Of a DNA stretch of 50,564 nucleotides, positions 35,471-43,386 are shown in pieces; positions within the stretch are counted from its first letter, which is position 1, and the number at the start of each line of letters is the position of its first letter. This DNA comes from Candidatus Bathyarchaeota archaeon (GTDB taxonomy: Archaea; Thermoproteota; Bathyarchaeia; Bathyarchaeales; DTEX01). The stretch is taken from the NCBI GenBank assembly GCA_018396655.1, contig JAGTQF010000007.1, forward strand, positions 1-50,564, read 5' to 3'. The notes under the pieces were generated by a model, which was not told the DNA's origin, ran no database searches, and saw only the letters and a list, made by a program, of their open reading frames with translations. The position numbers and the translations under genes were made by a program.

Positions 35471-36424
35471 ATGAAAATCTACAATTCCGTCCTTGAGACG
35501 ATTGGCAATACACCATTAATACGCCTAAATAAACTCTCTGAGGGCCTTAAATGCACAATTCTAGCCAAGCTTGAGTCGCGTAATCCGGGTGGAAGCGTTA
35601 AGGATAGGATATGCCTAAGTATGATTGAGGAGGCTGAGCGGCTTGGCTTAATCAACAAGGATACTGTAATTATAGAGCCCACAAGCGGGAATACTGGAAT
35701 AGGCTTAGCGATGGTTGCGGCTGTTAAAGGCTATAGGCTGATTATAGTTATGCCTGAAACGATGAGTGTTGAGAGACGTAAGATTCTGAAGGCTTATGGA
35801 GCCGAGATAGTTTTAACGCCAGGTGAGGAGGGCATAGGGGGCGCGGTTAAAAAGGCTGAGGAGCTCGCTTCAAGAATACCTAACTCTTTCATACCAAATC
35901 AATTTAAGAATCCAGCGAATCCGAAAATACATAGGGAGACAACTGGGCCGGAGATATGGCGTGACACCGATGGTAAGGTTGACATATTTGTTGCTGGTGT
36001 TGGAACCGGTGGAACAATAACTGGCGTAGCCGAATATATAAAGCCCTTAAAGCCGGGGTTCAAGGTTATAGCTGTAGAACCATACAACTCTCCAGTCTTA
36101 AGCGGCGGCAAACCAGGAGCGCATAATATTCAAGGGATAGGCGCGGGGTTTATACCGGATGTTCTTAGGCTCGACTTAATTGATGAGATTATTAAGGTTA
36201 GGGATGAGGATGCCATTGAAACCGCCCGCCTACTCGCTAGGAAAGAGGGGCTACTTGTTGGAATATCCTCTGGCGCAGCGGTTTACGCAGCCCTGGAGGT
36301 TGCTAGGAGACCGGAAAATGAGGGTAAGCTCATAGTTACGCTTCTTCCGGATGGAGGGGAGCGCTACCTGAGCACGCCGCTCTTTAGCGATGAACCGATA
36401 GGTTTTTCCATATCTTCTCTATAA
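35471..36424 (+). CDS. cysK: Cysteine synthase (O-acetylserine sulfhydrylase)
   Basis: A 317-residue PLP enzyme that makes cysteine from O-acetylserine and sulfide. The PLP lysine is in [13 protein letters not shown]; substrate loop [13 protein letters not shown] and phosphate loop [16 protein letters not shown] are intact, as is GISSGAA near the end. ATG at 35471 follows GGTG; the frame is open from GTG 35459. CysE follows 33 bases downstream, making a two-step cysteine pathway. Confidence 0.96.
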   Translation: MKIYNSVLETIGNTPLIRLNKLSEGLKCTILAKLESRNPGGSVKDRICLSMIEEAERLGLINKDTVIIEPTSGNTGIGLAMVAAVKGYRLIIVMPETMSVERRKILKAYGAEIVLTPGEEGIGGAVKKAEELASRIPNSFIPNQFKNPANPKIHRETTGPEIWRDTDGKVDIFVAGVGTGGTITGVAEYIKPLKPGFKVIAVEPYNSPVLSGGKPGAHNIQGIGAGFIPDVLRLDLIDEIIKVRDEDAIETARLLARKEGLLVGISSGAAVYAALEVARRPENEGKLIVTLLPDGGERYLSTPLFSDEPIGFSISSL

Positions 36425-36457
36425 AAGATTAGAAAAATTGCATGATGGCGGTGGCTT

Positions 36458-37519
36458 ATGGAAAGCGTTGAGGTGAGGAAGGGTAGGGATTTCCTTGAGA
36501 AGGTCGATAAGACAACGCGCATATGGGTTTCTAGGCAGATGCTTGAGATGCTAATGGAGGGCGAAAAGTATTGTGAGGATAATTGGCTTGAGGAGGGGCT
36601 GCCGAAGCTCGTTGATAGAATAGTTGAGAGCTACGAGGAGTATGGTGGAATAAACCGGTCTGAGGGCGAGGACTTACCATCAAAGCAAGCGGTTATAAAA
36701 ATACTAGAGGATTTATTATCTATAATCTTTCCGGGATACTTTGGAAACATGAAGGTCAATAGGTCTAACGTGAGGTATTTCGTCGGGAGCCTCCTTAGCT
36801 CAATATACTCTAGGCTTGTGTGTGAGGTCGAGAAGAGCCTAAAATATATATCCAGAAACTTTGGGGTTGCATCGGAAGAAGTATGCCGTAGGAGAGCACG
36901 AATGATTGTGAAGGAGGTTCTTGAGAAGATTCCGGATATAAGGGCTATGCTAAGTGGGGATGTGCAAGCAGCCTATGACGGTGACCCAGCGGCAAAGAGC
37001 ACTGATGAAGTTATATTAAGCTACCCGTGTGTTTTAGCCATAGCGACGTATAGAATCGCGCATGAACTTTACATCAGGGGCGTACCGCTCATACCGAGAA
37101 TAATGACCGAATATGCCCACTCAAAGACTGGCATAGATATTCATCCCGGAGCGAAGATTGGGAGAAACTTCTTCATAGACCATGGAACTGGTGTGGTTGT
37201 TGGCGAGACAACAGAGATAGGTGATAACGTCAAGATTTATCAGGGTGTTACGCTTGGAGCACTAAGTTTTCCGAGGGATGAGAGGGGTAAGATAGTTAAG
37301 GGCTTAAAGAGACATCCGACCGTTGGAGACAATGTTGTGATATATTCTGGTGCGACAATTCTAGGTGGAGAAACGGTCATAGGAAACGACGCAGTAATAG
37401 GTGGAAATGCTTGGATAACATCTTCAATCCCGGCTGGAACAAAGGTTATAGTTGCGCCACCAAAACTATACTACAAGAATAGCGCCGAAAACAAGAATAT
37501 AGACTCAAACCAGCAGTGA
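36458..37519 (+). CDS. cysE: Serine O-acetyltransferase
   Basis: A 353-residue CysE giving O-acetylserine from serine and acetyl-CoA. Residues 1-210 are helical (long N-terminal SATase region as in EpsC types). The left-handed beta helix runs from about 220 to 325, with GIDIHPGAKIGRNFFIDHGT, VVVGETTEIGDNVKIYQGVT and repeated IGxx hexapeptides. The catalytic His is in FIDHGTG. The C-terminal tail is not the isoleucine-ended bacterial CysK-binding tail. The stop codon is overlapped (GTGA) by a small ORF. Confidence 0.94.
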   Translation: MESVEVRKGRDFLEKVDKTTRIWVSRQMLEMLMEGEKYCEDNWLEEGLPKLVDRIVESYEEYGGINRSEGEDLPSKQAVIKILEDLLSIIFPGYFGNMKVNRSNVRYFVGSLLSSIYSRLVCEVEKSLKYISRNFGVASEEVCRRRARMIVKEVLEKIPDIRAMLSGDVQAAYDGDPAAKSTDEVILSYPCVLAIATYRIAHELYIRGVPLIPRIMTEYAHSKTGIDIHPGAKIGRNFFIDHGTGVVVGETTEIGDNVKIYQGVTLGALSFPRDERGKIVKGLKRHPTVGDNVVIYSGATILGGETVIGNDAVIGGNAWITSSIPAGTKVIVAPPKLYYKNSAENKNIDSNQQ

Positions 37520-37632
37520 GAAGCATCAGTGGACTAGAAGAAGTGAGAGAAGAGAGGGAGAGGCTATCTCAGAAGATAGGGAGGTATCATCTTAAGCGTA
37601 ATAGTGAACTCTCAAGAAAACTTTATACATAA
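37516..37632 (+). CDS. Coupled 38-aa micro-ORF after cysE
   Basis: A GTG start overlaps the cysE stop as GTGA and opens a 38-codon frame (it starts VRSISGLEEVREERERLSQK). The product would be basic and mostly helical, with a heptad-like run. No family known. GTGA coupling is widely used for real genes in this window, which supports translation, but no independent SD is visible. It may be a chance read-through frame. Confidence 0.35.
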   Translation: MRSISGLEEVREERERLSQKIGRYHLKRNSELSRKLYT

Positions 37633-37651
37633 ATTTTAGGTTAAGAATATT

Positions 37652-38224
37652 TTGGGTGGGAGATTGCCCAAAGTTTTAATTATCGCCGGAGATGGTGTTG
37701 AGGCTCAGGAAATTTTCTATCCATTTTGGAGGCTTAAGGAAGCCGCCTTGGATGTTGTGGTGGCCGCGCCCTCAAAGAAAACCCTATTCACAGTCGTCCA
37801 TGATTTTGAGCCAGGCTGGGAAACGTATACCGAGAAGTCCGGCTACAGATTCGGCTGGGTTGACCTATCCTTCAAGGATGTTAGGCCGGAGGAATTCGAT
37901 GGTCTAGTAATACCGGGTGGAAGGGCTCCAGAATACATAAGAATATGTCCAGAACTCGAGCCCATCGTAAGGCATTTCTTCGAGAAGAATAAGCCGGTAG
38001 CAGCAATATGCCATGGTCCACTGGTAATTGCCGGATATGGATTGGCCAAAGGAAGAAAGATGACATGCTACATGGCGGTTGCACAAGACCTAAAGCAGGC
38101 GGGAGCCGAATACATAGACCAAGAGGTCGTTGTTGACGGAAACTTAGTTACCAGCAGGGCTTGGCCAGACCTACCAGCATTCATGAGGGAATTCCTAAAA
38201 ATCTTAACGAAAGAGGTGCGCTAA
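37652..38224 (+). CDS. DJ-1/PfpI family protein
   Basis: A 190-residue flavodoxin-like protein of the PfpI/YhbO group. The nucleophile elbow is AAICHGPLVIAGYG with Cys120-His121, and the Glu of the triad is in the early GVEAQE. Such proteins act as glyoxalase/deglycase or chaperone-like stress proteins, or as cysteine peptidases. Two TTG starts (37652, 37664) are possible; GGGTGGGAG lies between them, just upstream of the second. Monocistronic. Confidence 0.9.
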   Translation: MGGRLPKVLIIAGDGVEAQEIFYPFWRLKEAALDVVVAAPSKKTLFTVVHDFEPGWETYTEKSGYRFGWVDLSFKDVRPEEFDGLVIPGGRAPEYIRICPELEPIVRHFFEKNKPVAAICHGPLVIAGYGLAKGRKMTCYMAVAQDLKQAGAEYIDQEVVVDGNLVTSRAWPDLPAFMREFLKILTKEVR

Positions 38225-38269
38225 AATCTATTGAGGACTTAGACACCACTCCTTAATAAATCTCTTCAT

Positions 38270-38995
38270 TTATTTCATTTCCGTTATTCTTCTAACCGAT
38301 TCAATCTCATCCTTTAATTCATGCATATGTAGAGTTGGCATCTCAATAACTCTTCTCTTCAATATTATTTGTGTAAAGACCATTCCATTCGGTATAAGTA
38401 TCTCTGTTGAGCCATCCATTGTTTCGAGCGTCAAATGCATAATCCTCATCTCCTTAACCACCCCGGTCTGACCAGCTATAGTAATAACATCACCAAACTT
38501 GAAGGGGCGGGTTAACATAATAAATAGACCTGCAACAAAATGTGAGAGGACGGTTTGCGTTGCGAATCCAACAACCAAGCCGCCGAATGAGCCGACCGTT
38601 AGGGCTGTCCATGGTCCGGCACTAAGCATTGACGTAACAGCTATAAGTAAGATTGCTATTCCAGAAGCCCAAACAACAGTCTTTACGGTTGCAGCTGTAG
38701 GGTGGCCAGATAATCTCCGCATATAAACATATACGGCATTACTGAAGGAGTTGACTATGAGGTAGCCTAGGGCAAAGACAACCGCCGCCTGAATATAAAC
38801 AAGATAGGGGTTAACAGTCAATATGAGGTCACTATAGGGCTTCAGAAAGTCAGGGATAACCTCCCTACTTGACCAGCCGAAAATAATGTTTAAAGCCGAT
38901 AAGAGAGCGGAGAGAAACAGAATATAAAATATTGTTTTTAGACTTTTTCTTCTAAAACTCAGCGATCTTGAACTCCCATCCCTAGAACCCAACAT
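38270..38995 (-). CDS. mscS: MscS-family mechanosensitive channel
   Basis: A 241-residue channel protein. After a basic N-terminus there are four hydrophobic segments, the last being the glycine-rich pore helix SFGGLVVGFATQTVLSHFVAGL. The beta domain follows with RPFKFGDVITIAGQTGVVKE and LIPNGMVFTQIILKR. It ends soon after the beta domain, so the C-terminal cage of E. coli MscS is reduced. It should act as an osmotic release valve. Confidence 0.9.
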   Translation of the reverse strand: MLGSRDGSSRSLSFRRKSLKTIFYILFLSALLSALNIIFGWSSREVIPDFLKPYSDLILTVNPYLVYIQAAVVFALGYLIVNSFSNAVYVYMRRLSGHPTAATVKTVVWASGIAILLIAVTSMLSAGPWTALTVGSFGGLVVGFATQTVLSHFVAGLFIMLTRPFKFGDVITIAGQTGVVKEMRIMHLTLETMDGSTEILIPNGMVFTQIILKRRVIEMPTLHMHELKDEIESVRRITEMK

Positions 38996-39178
38996 GCGCC
39001 ACCATCCACATTATACTCAGTGGATAATAGTACTCCTAAGAGCCTAAAAATATTTGGGGGTTAAGCGGGCTATCTACATCAGGTTAATTGCCAAAAAATA
39101 TATATGATAGTGAATAATTATTCTGCAACAATATGCAAAAGAATATATGGAGGAATAAGCGCTCAGTCCAGCCATAAA

Positions 39179-39188
39179 ATATTATATA
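39179..39188 (+). promoter_or_regulatory. TATA box for the homocysteine operon
   Basis: ATATTATATA with AT-rich flanks; transcription about 25-30 bases later would start near 39210. GGGAGG at 39218-39223 is then the leader ribosome site for ATG 39230. This supports the shorter DUF39 protein over the frame opening at 39104. Confidence 0.55.
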
Positions 39189-39229
39189 ATTACTTCAGCA
39201 CAGCCTTAAGGCTTCTTGGGAGGCTGAGG

Positions 39230-40765
39230 ATGTTGTCATCCGAGAAGACTGAGGAGTTACGAACAATAGATGAGATAAATGAGAAGATAAGGCGTGGTGA
39301 CGCCGTCGTATTAACGGCCGAAGAGATGATTAAGCTGGTTGAGAGTAGTGGGCTTGAGGTTGCCGCAAAAGAGGTTGATGTTGTGACAACTGGAACATTC
39401 GGGGCCATGTGCAGCTCAGGCGTCTTCCTAAACTTTGGGCACTCTGACCCGCCGATAAAGATGACGAGATGCTGGCTTAACGATGTTCCAGTATATAAGG
39501 GGCTTGCCGCCGTAGACGGCTACTTAGGAGCAACAGCCATGAGCGAGACTAGGGGCTTTGAGTATGGCGGTGGACATGTTATAGAGGATTTAGTCTCCGG
39601 TAAAGAGGTCGTCTTGAGGGCTGAATCCTATGGAACTGATTGCTATCCAAGAAGGCATATTGAGACCGTCATAACAATTGACGATTTAAACCAGGCAATA
39701 CTCGTTAACCCAAGAAACTGCTATCAAAGGTATGACGCCGCCACAAATAGCTCCGACAGAGTCCTCTATACTTACATGGGAACACTCCTACCAAACTATG
39801 GGAACATAACGTTCTCAGGCGCTGGACAATTAAATCCGCTCTGTAAAGACCCAAACTACGAGACTATAGGTTTGGGAACAAGAATTTTCCTGGGTGGTGG
39901 AATAGGCTACATAATTGGTGAGGGGACACAGCATAGTCCGGGAGCCGGCTTCGGGACCATCATGGTTAAGGGAGACCTAAAGCAGATGAATAGCAGATAC
40001 CTGCGTGGAGCGTCATTCCACCGTTATGGGACAACGCTATATGTTGGTATAGGCATACCAATACCGATAATAAACATGAATGTTGCTAGGACGGCGGCCT
40101 TAAAAGATGAGGAAATATTTGTTAATATACGCGATTACGCTGTTCCCTCAAGACCGGACCTAAGACCGGTTGTTAAAAGAGTCTCCTATGCGGAGCTAAG
40201 GTCTGGAAAAGTGAATATTGGCGATAGGGATGTCCCATCATCATCTCTATCAAGCTATAAGATGGCCAGGGAGATTGCTGAAACACTTAAGAAGTGGATT
40301 CTTGAGGGAACATTCTTCTTAACCAAGCCCATAGAGCCGCTTCCAAGACAGAGAGAATTTAAACCATTAAAGGTTAGAGGTAGGGAGATTAGGGTTGGCG
40401 ATATAATGAGCCGTAATGTCATCACAGCAAGGCCGGACGAAGATATAAAGGCGGTTGCATCAAAGCTCGTTGAGAAGGGCATAGACCACCTGCCAGTCGT
40501 CGACCAAGATGGTAGACTTGTTGGTATTGTGACATCCTGGGATTTAGCTAAAGCCATAGCCCAAGATAAAAGGAGACTTGATGAAATAATGACTAGAAAG
40601 GTTATAACAGCGTTTGAGAATGAGTCAATAGATGTTGTTGCGCGCAGAATGGCACAATACAATATATCTGGCGTTCCAGTGGTTGATAGATTAAATCATG
40701 TAATCGGGATATTGACAACCGATGATATATCGAGAAAAGTTATCGGAGGCAGATGTGCACAATGA
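39230..40765 (+). CDS. DUF39 homocysteine biosynthesis protein with CBS pair
   Basis: A 511-residue protein of the DUF39/HcyBio family (methanogen MA1821 type), which with a NIL-ferredoxin partner makes homocysteine from aspartate semialdehyde and sulfide. The DUF39 part (about 1-370) has TGTFGAMCSSGVFLNFGH, ESYGTDCYPRRH and EGTQHSPGAGFG; the cysteines in the first two are candidate persulfide sites. Two CBS domains follow (about 390-505), with VGDIMSRNVITARPDEDIKA, which may sense adenylate or SAM. The frame is open from 39104, but the promoter and SD favour ATG 39230. Overlaps the next gene by ATGA. Confidence 0.92.
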   Translation: MLSSEKTEELRTIDEINEKIRRGDAVVLTAEEMIKLVESSGLEVAAKEVDVVTTGTFGAMCSSGVFLNFGHSDPPIKMTRCWLNDVPVYKGLAAVDGYLGATAMSETRGFEYGGGHVIEDLVSGKEVVLRAESYGTDCYPRRHIETVITIDDLNQAILVNPRNCYQRYDAATNSSDRVLYTYMGTLLPNYGNITFSGAGQLNPLCKDPNYETIGLGTRIFLGGGIGYIIGEGTQHSPGAGFGTIMVKGDLKQMNSRYLRGASFHRYGTTLYVGIGIPIPIINMNVARTAALKDEEIFVNIRDYAVPSRPDLRPVVKRVSYAELRSGKVNIGDRDVPSSSLSSYKMAREIAETLKKWILEGTFFLTKPIEPLPRQREFKPLKVRGREIRVGDIMSRNVITARPDEDIKAVASKLVEKGIDHLPVVDQDGRLVGIVTSWDLAKAIAQDKRRLDEIMTRKVITAFENESIDVVARRMAQYNISGVPVVDRLNHVIGILTTDDISRKVIGGRCAQ

Positions 40766-41151
40766 GGGTCAAGCTAATTTATTCGCATGAGGTTGTTGAT
40801 AAGCCCATATTGGCCAGTATAATTCTAATGGCTAAAATACCAATTAACATACTTGAGGCTAAGGTTAATGCTCAGAAAGGCGAGCTGATAGTCTCAATAC
40901 CGGCAACAGGGGATAAGCTTAAGGAGATACTCGATTTATTCAGGAGGGAGGGGGTGCAGGTTCAGGAGTTCGCCGAAACCCTAAGAATAGACTGGGATAA
41001 GTGCATGGCATGTGGCGCATGCATATCGCCATGCCCAACAAAGGCCCTAAGGTTCAGAGAGGACTGGTCGCTGGAGTTTGACGAAGAAAAATGCGTGGCG
41101 TGCAAGATATGCGTGACAGTATGCCCGGTTAAGGTTATATCTATGCCGTGA
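40762..41151 (+). CDS. NIL domain-ferredoxin partner of DUF39
   Basis: About 129 residues: an N-terminal NIL domain (MRVKLIYSHEVVDKPILASI) and two [4Fe-4S] motifs, CMACGACISPC and CVACKICVTVC. This is the MA1822-type electron carrier coupled to DUF39 proteins. ATG 40762 overlaps the previous stop (ATGA); ATG 40753 is an alternative and GGAGG lies just upstream. It probably reduces the persulfide during sulfur transfer. Confidence 0.92.
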   Translation: MRVKLIYSHEVVDKPILASIILMAKIPINILEAKVNAQKGELIVSIPATGDKLKEILDLFRREGVQVQEFAETLRIDWDKCMACGACISPCPTKALRFREDWSLEFDEEKCVACKICVTVCPVKVISMP

Positions 41152-41158
41152 TGGAATA

Positions 41159-41863
41159 ATGATTCATGAGTATGGCTTAACATTTGGATACTCAAAAATA
41201 CATATTAAATGCGATAAGAGAGAGGCCATCCCAAAAGCGGTCGAAGAAATAAAGCATCACGTAAGAGAACTCCTAGATTATGTTGAGAGAAACCCGCAGT
41301 TCCGATACTTACTTGAACCGCAAAGCGTGGATTCAAATGCGCCACCAGTCATCCAAAGAATGATTGAAGCCTCAAGGATAGCGAATGTGGGACCAATGGC
41401 TTCCGTCGCTGGTGCAATAGCGGATTTAGGGCTTGAAGCATTGCTCAAGATGGGCTCCAGAGTAGCGGTTGTTGAGAATGGTGGAGAAATAGCCGCATAC
41501 ACAGCAGACAAGAATATTCCAGTCTCGGTCGTAACAGGCGAGGGGGTTCTCTCTGGAAAAATAGGATTCTTAATCACCACTGATGATTCGCCAGCCGGAA
41601 TAGCAACAAGCACCGGAAAAACACTGCGAACGATAAGTTTTGGGGAGGCAGATTCAGTTACAGTGATTGCAGAGAATGCCACCCTAGCGGATGCCGCAGC
41701 AACATCAATATGCAATGCAGTCTCAGGCAAAAACATTGAAGATTCAATACGCAGGGGATTAGAGAGGGCGAGAGAGGTAAGCGGTGTCAGGGGCGCAATG
41801 ATCTTTCGGGATGGCCATGTAGGCCTAATTGGCAAACTACCAAAAATAATCAGATTAAGATAG
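41159..41863 (+). CDS. UPF0280 (COG2122) ApbE-like protein
   Basis: A 234-residue UPF0280 protein. Typical motifs: NVGPMASVAGAIADLGLEAL, VENGGEIA, then IGFLITTDDSPAGIATSTGK and an Ala-rich helix NATLADAAATSICNAV. The fold relates to ApbE FMN transferases. COG2122 has been linked to sulfur amino acid synthesis in Methanosarcina, and here it follows the DUF39 pair by 7 bases, which supports one pathway operon. The chemistry is not established from sequence. Confidence 0.9.
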   Translation: MIHEYGLTFGYSKIHIKCDKREAIPKAVEEIKHHVRELLDYVERNPQFRYLLEPQSVDSNAPPVIQRMIEASRIANVGPMASVAGAIADLGLEALLKMGSRVAVVENGGEIAAYTADKNIPVSVVTGEGVLSGKIGFLITTDDSPAGIATSTGKTLRTISFGEADSVTVIAENATLADAAATSICNAVSGKNIEDSIRRGLERAREVSGVRGAMIFRDGHVGLIGKLPKIIRLR

Positions 41864-41940
41864 AGGAGAACAATAATCCTTTAGTGTGGCATCACACAAA
41901 ATAAATTCTGGGCCCGTGGCCTAGCATGGATAGGGCGCAG

Positions 41941-41970
41941 CGCTATGCTACTAATGGCTTAAGCGCGTAG
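41941..41970 (+). other. Noncanonical tRNA intron (position 29/30)
   Basis: A 30-base intron. The splice motif can be drawn as outer helix AGG (41932-41934) with CCT (41972-41974), central helix GCGC (41935-41938) with GCGT (41965-41968), bulges AG|C (5') and AG|G (3'), and inner pairs GCT/AGC. Base repeats would also allow a shift of up to three bases left, but only this register gives the 4-bp centre with two 3-base bulges. Confidence 0.8.
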
Positions 41971-41978
41971 GCCTTCGG

Positions 41979-41993
41979 AAGAAGCATGGAGAA
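41979..41993 (+). other. Canonical-position tRNA intron (37/38), 15 bases
   Basis: The bulge-helix-bulge has central helix CTTC (41973-41976) with GGAG (41988-41991), 5' bulge GG|A and 3' bulge AA|A. The inner part is only eight bases, so there is essentially no internal stem. The helix uses the anticodon loop itself, as usual for 37/38 introns. Confidence 0.85.
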
Positions 41994-42086
41994 AGCCTGA
42001 GGTCGAGGGTTCAATTCCCTCCGGGCCCGCCACTTTTCAAACTCATCTCCTAGCGAAGAATAGTTGGGTGGATAAAGAGGGGTGAA

Positions 42087-42752
42087 TTATTCTCTTAAAA
42101 TCCTTTTATAGACTATTATGATGGCAAGTAATAATGATGCGATTACCGTGGCAACAATAAGAGTTGAATATGAAATTGGCTGATACTTAGAATAAATTTT
42201 AGGTTCTACTGTGATTTTTCCTATTATTCCTCCGCCATCATCGTTGTATGGTGGTGGACCGCTGTATCTCCGCCCTATATTCGCTACGGCTTCTTCCATG
42301 GTGCTTGCACAGTCCCCCCTAATCCATATATAATATGTGCCTGGCTTACTCGGAGCTCTAATCGAAAATCTCCACACCATTATCACGCCTGGATAGCTTC
42401 CTGAAATACCAAACCATAATGGCAGATAATGCGTAGGTGGCTCCCATACACTCGACCAAGAGAAAAGAAGAAAAACCTGGTTAAGTTCATCTGCATCGCC
42501 TATACTCCACCTCTGAAACTTTATTTCAGCCACAATGAGATCACTTGTTTTTACGGTGATTGATTGTTGATATCCCTCAGATAGAATGTCTAGGTCAAGG
42601 TAGTGGCATGCGATTCCAGAGCTCCATATATATGGTAGAGACAATGGTTCTTTCTCATCACCATTGGGCGATTCAATAGAAGGGAATTGGCTCGCAAGTA
42701 TATTTGTGAAAAGCAAGAGGATAGCGAGCGAGAAAAATTTCATGAGTTTCAT
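42087..42752 (-). CDS. Secreted, C-terminally anchored protein
   Basis: A 221-residue protein with a signal peptide (KLMKFFSLAILLLFTNILAS), an extracytoplasmic beta-rich domain of about 165 residues, and one C-terminal membrane helix (about 194-214) followed by KRILRE. Two cysteines in the outer domain (IACHYL and GDCAS) could form a disulfide. The pattern SITVKTSDLIVAEI...GTYYIWIRGD suggests an Ig-like or COG1361-type sandwich. Function unknown; probably a cell-envelope protein. Confidence 0.7.
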   Translation of the reverse strand: MKLMKFFSLAILLLFTNILASQFPSIESPNGDEKEPLSLPYIWSSGIACHYLDLDILSEGYQQSITVKTSDLIVAEIKFQRWSIGDADELNQVFLLFSWSSVWEPPTHYLPLWFGISGSYPGVIMVWRFSIRAPSKPGTYYIWIRGDCASTMEEAVANIGRRYSGPPPYNDDGGGIIGKITVEPKIYSKYQPISYSTLIVATVIASLLLAIIIVYKRILRE

Positions 42753-42931
42753 GGATTCTTCTTTACCCTACCAGCTCCATGGTTACCAATAATATTTAAA
42801 GTTTTACTGCCCTCCCCTCTTACATTATTATCTATTACTCTAATGCTTGTAACTGAAGAAAGCCGATGATTGGTAAAAATCATCGGTCCAGGAAGAAACT
42901 AACCGTTTCACGGCACTTTTCACGAAAGAAA

Positions 42932-43045
42932 CTATTTCGCAAACGCATCTTCACCACCATATAAAAACTCTAAAATCTCAAGTCTAATAGGATCTGCAAG
43001 GGCTTTGAAGATCTTAGCCTTAAACTTCTTTAAATTCTTCAACAT
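42932..43045 (-). pseudogene. Truncated ArsR-type regulator
   Basis: A 37-codon frame starting MLKNLKKFKAKIFKALADPI and continuing RLEILEFLYGGEDAF, then a stop. ALADPIRLEIL is the hallmark first helix of ArsR/SmtB repressors, which are normally about 90-120 residues with the recognition helix after this point. No frame downstream restores it. It lies divergent to a redox protein and permease normally controlled by such regulators, so it is read as a decayed local repressor. Confidence 0.6.
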
Positions 43046-43090
43046 GGGACCTCGTGTAAAAAAGATTAAGATCATACAATCTTATAATCA

Positions 43091-43375
43091 TTGGTGACAG
43101 ATGTGAGGGAAGTTAAAGTTGAGGTTAGAGGTCCTGAACCAGCATGCGCTAGGTGTCAGGCAGCTAGAAAGGCTGTTGAGAAGGCCGCTGAGAATCTTAA
43201 AGACTCTGGCATCTCAGTAAATATTGAGAAGGTTAATATTCTTTCCAGGGAAGTCGTTCAAAAGTATGGTGTTCTAGTCTCACCATCTATAGCAATAAAT
43301 GGTGTTGTTAAAATAGTTGGGCGCATCCCAAATCCCGAAGAGATTGAGAGACTAATACTTGAAGCTGCGAAGTGA
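43091..43375 (+). CDS. Thioredoxin-like small redox protein (MTH895/TM0996 type)
   Basis: A protein of up to 94 residues with a thioredoxin fold and active site CARC (EPACARCQAARKAVEKAA). The cis-Pro region is VLVSPSIAINGVVKIVG. Proteins of this group are usually encoded beside DUF318/ArsP-like permeases, as here. Starts at TTG 43091 or GTG 43103 are possible; GGTGA lies ahead of the latter. It may deliver electrons for organoarsenical, selenium or metal handling. Confidence 0.85.
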   Translation: MVTDVREVKVEVRGPEPACARCQAARKAVEKAAENLKDSGISVNIEKVNILSREVVQKYGVLVSPSIAINGVVKIVGRIPNPEEIERLILEAAK

Positions 43376-43386
43376 AGGTGTGTTGA

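Larger units (their letters stand above)
41910..42032 (+). tRNA. tRNA-Arg(UCG) with two introns, CCA encoded
   Basis: Exons 41910-41940, 41971-41978 and 41994-42032 join to a complete 75-nt tRNA plus CCA. Acceptor GGGCCCG/CGGGCCC, D stem GCCT/GGGC, anticodon stem CAGGC/GCCTG, loop CTTCGGA with anticodon TCG, T arm GAGGG-TTCAATT-CCCTC. Intron 1 interrupts positions 29/30 and intron 2 the usual 37/38. The middle exon is only 8 bases and holds the anticodon. Both introns show bulge-helix-bulge motifs cut after the second base of each 3-base bulge. Confidence 0.93.

Noticed and set aside
41278-41835. Minus-strand frame of 185 codons opposite the UPF0280 gene
   Set aside because: Shadow of a conserved coding region with composition typical of antisense frames.
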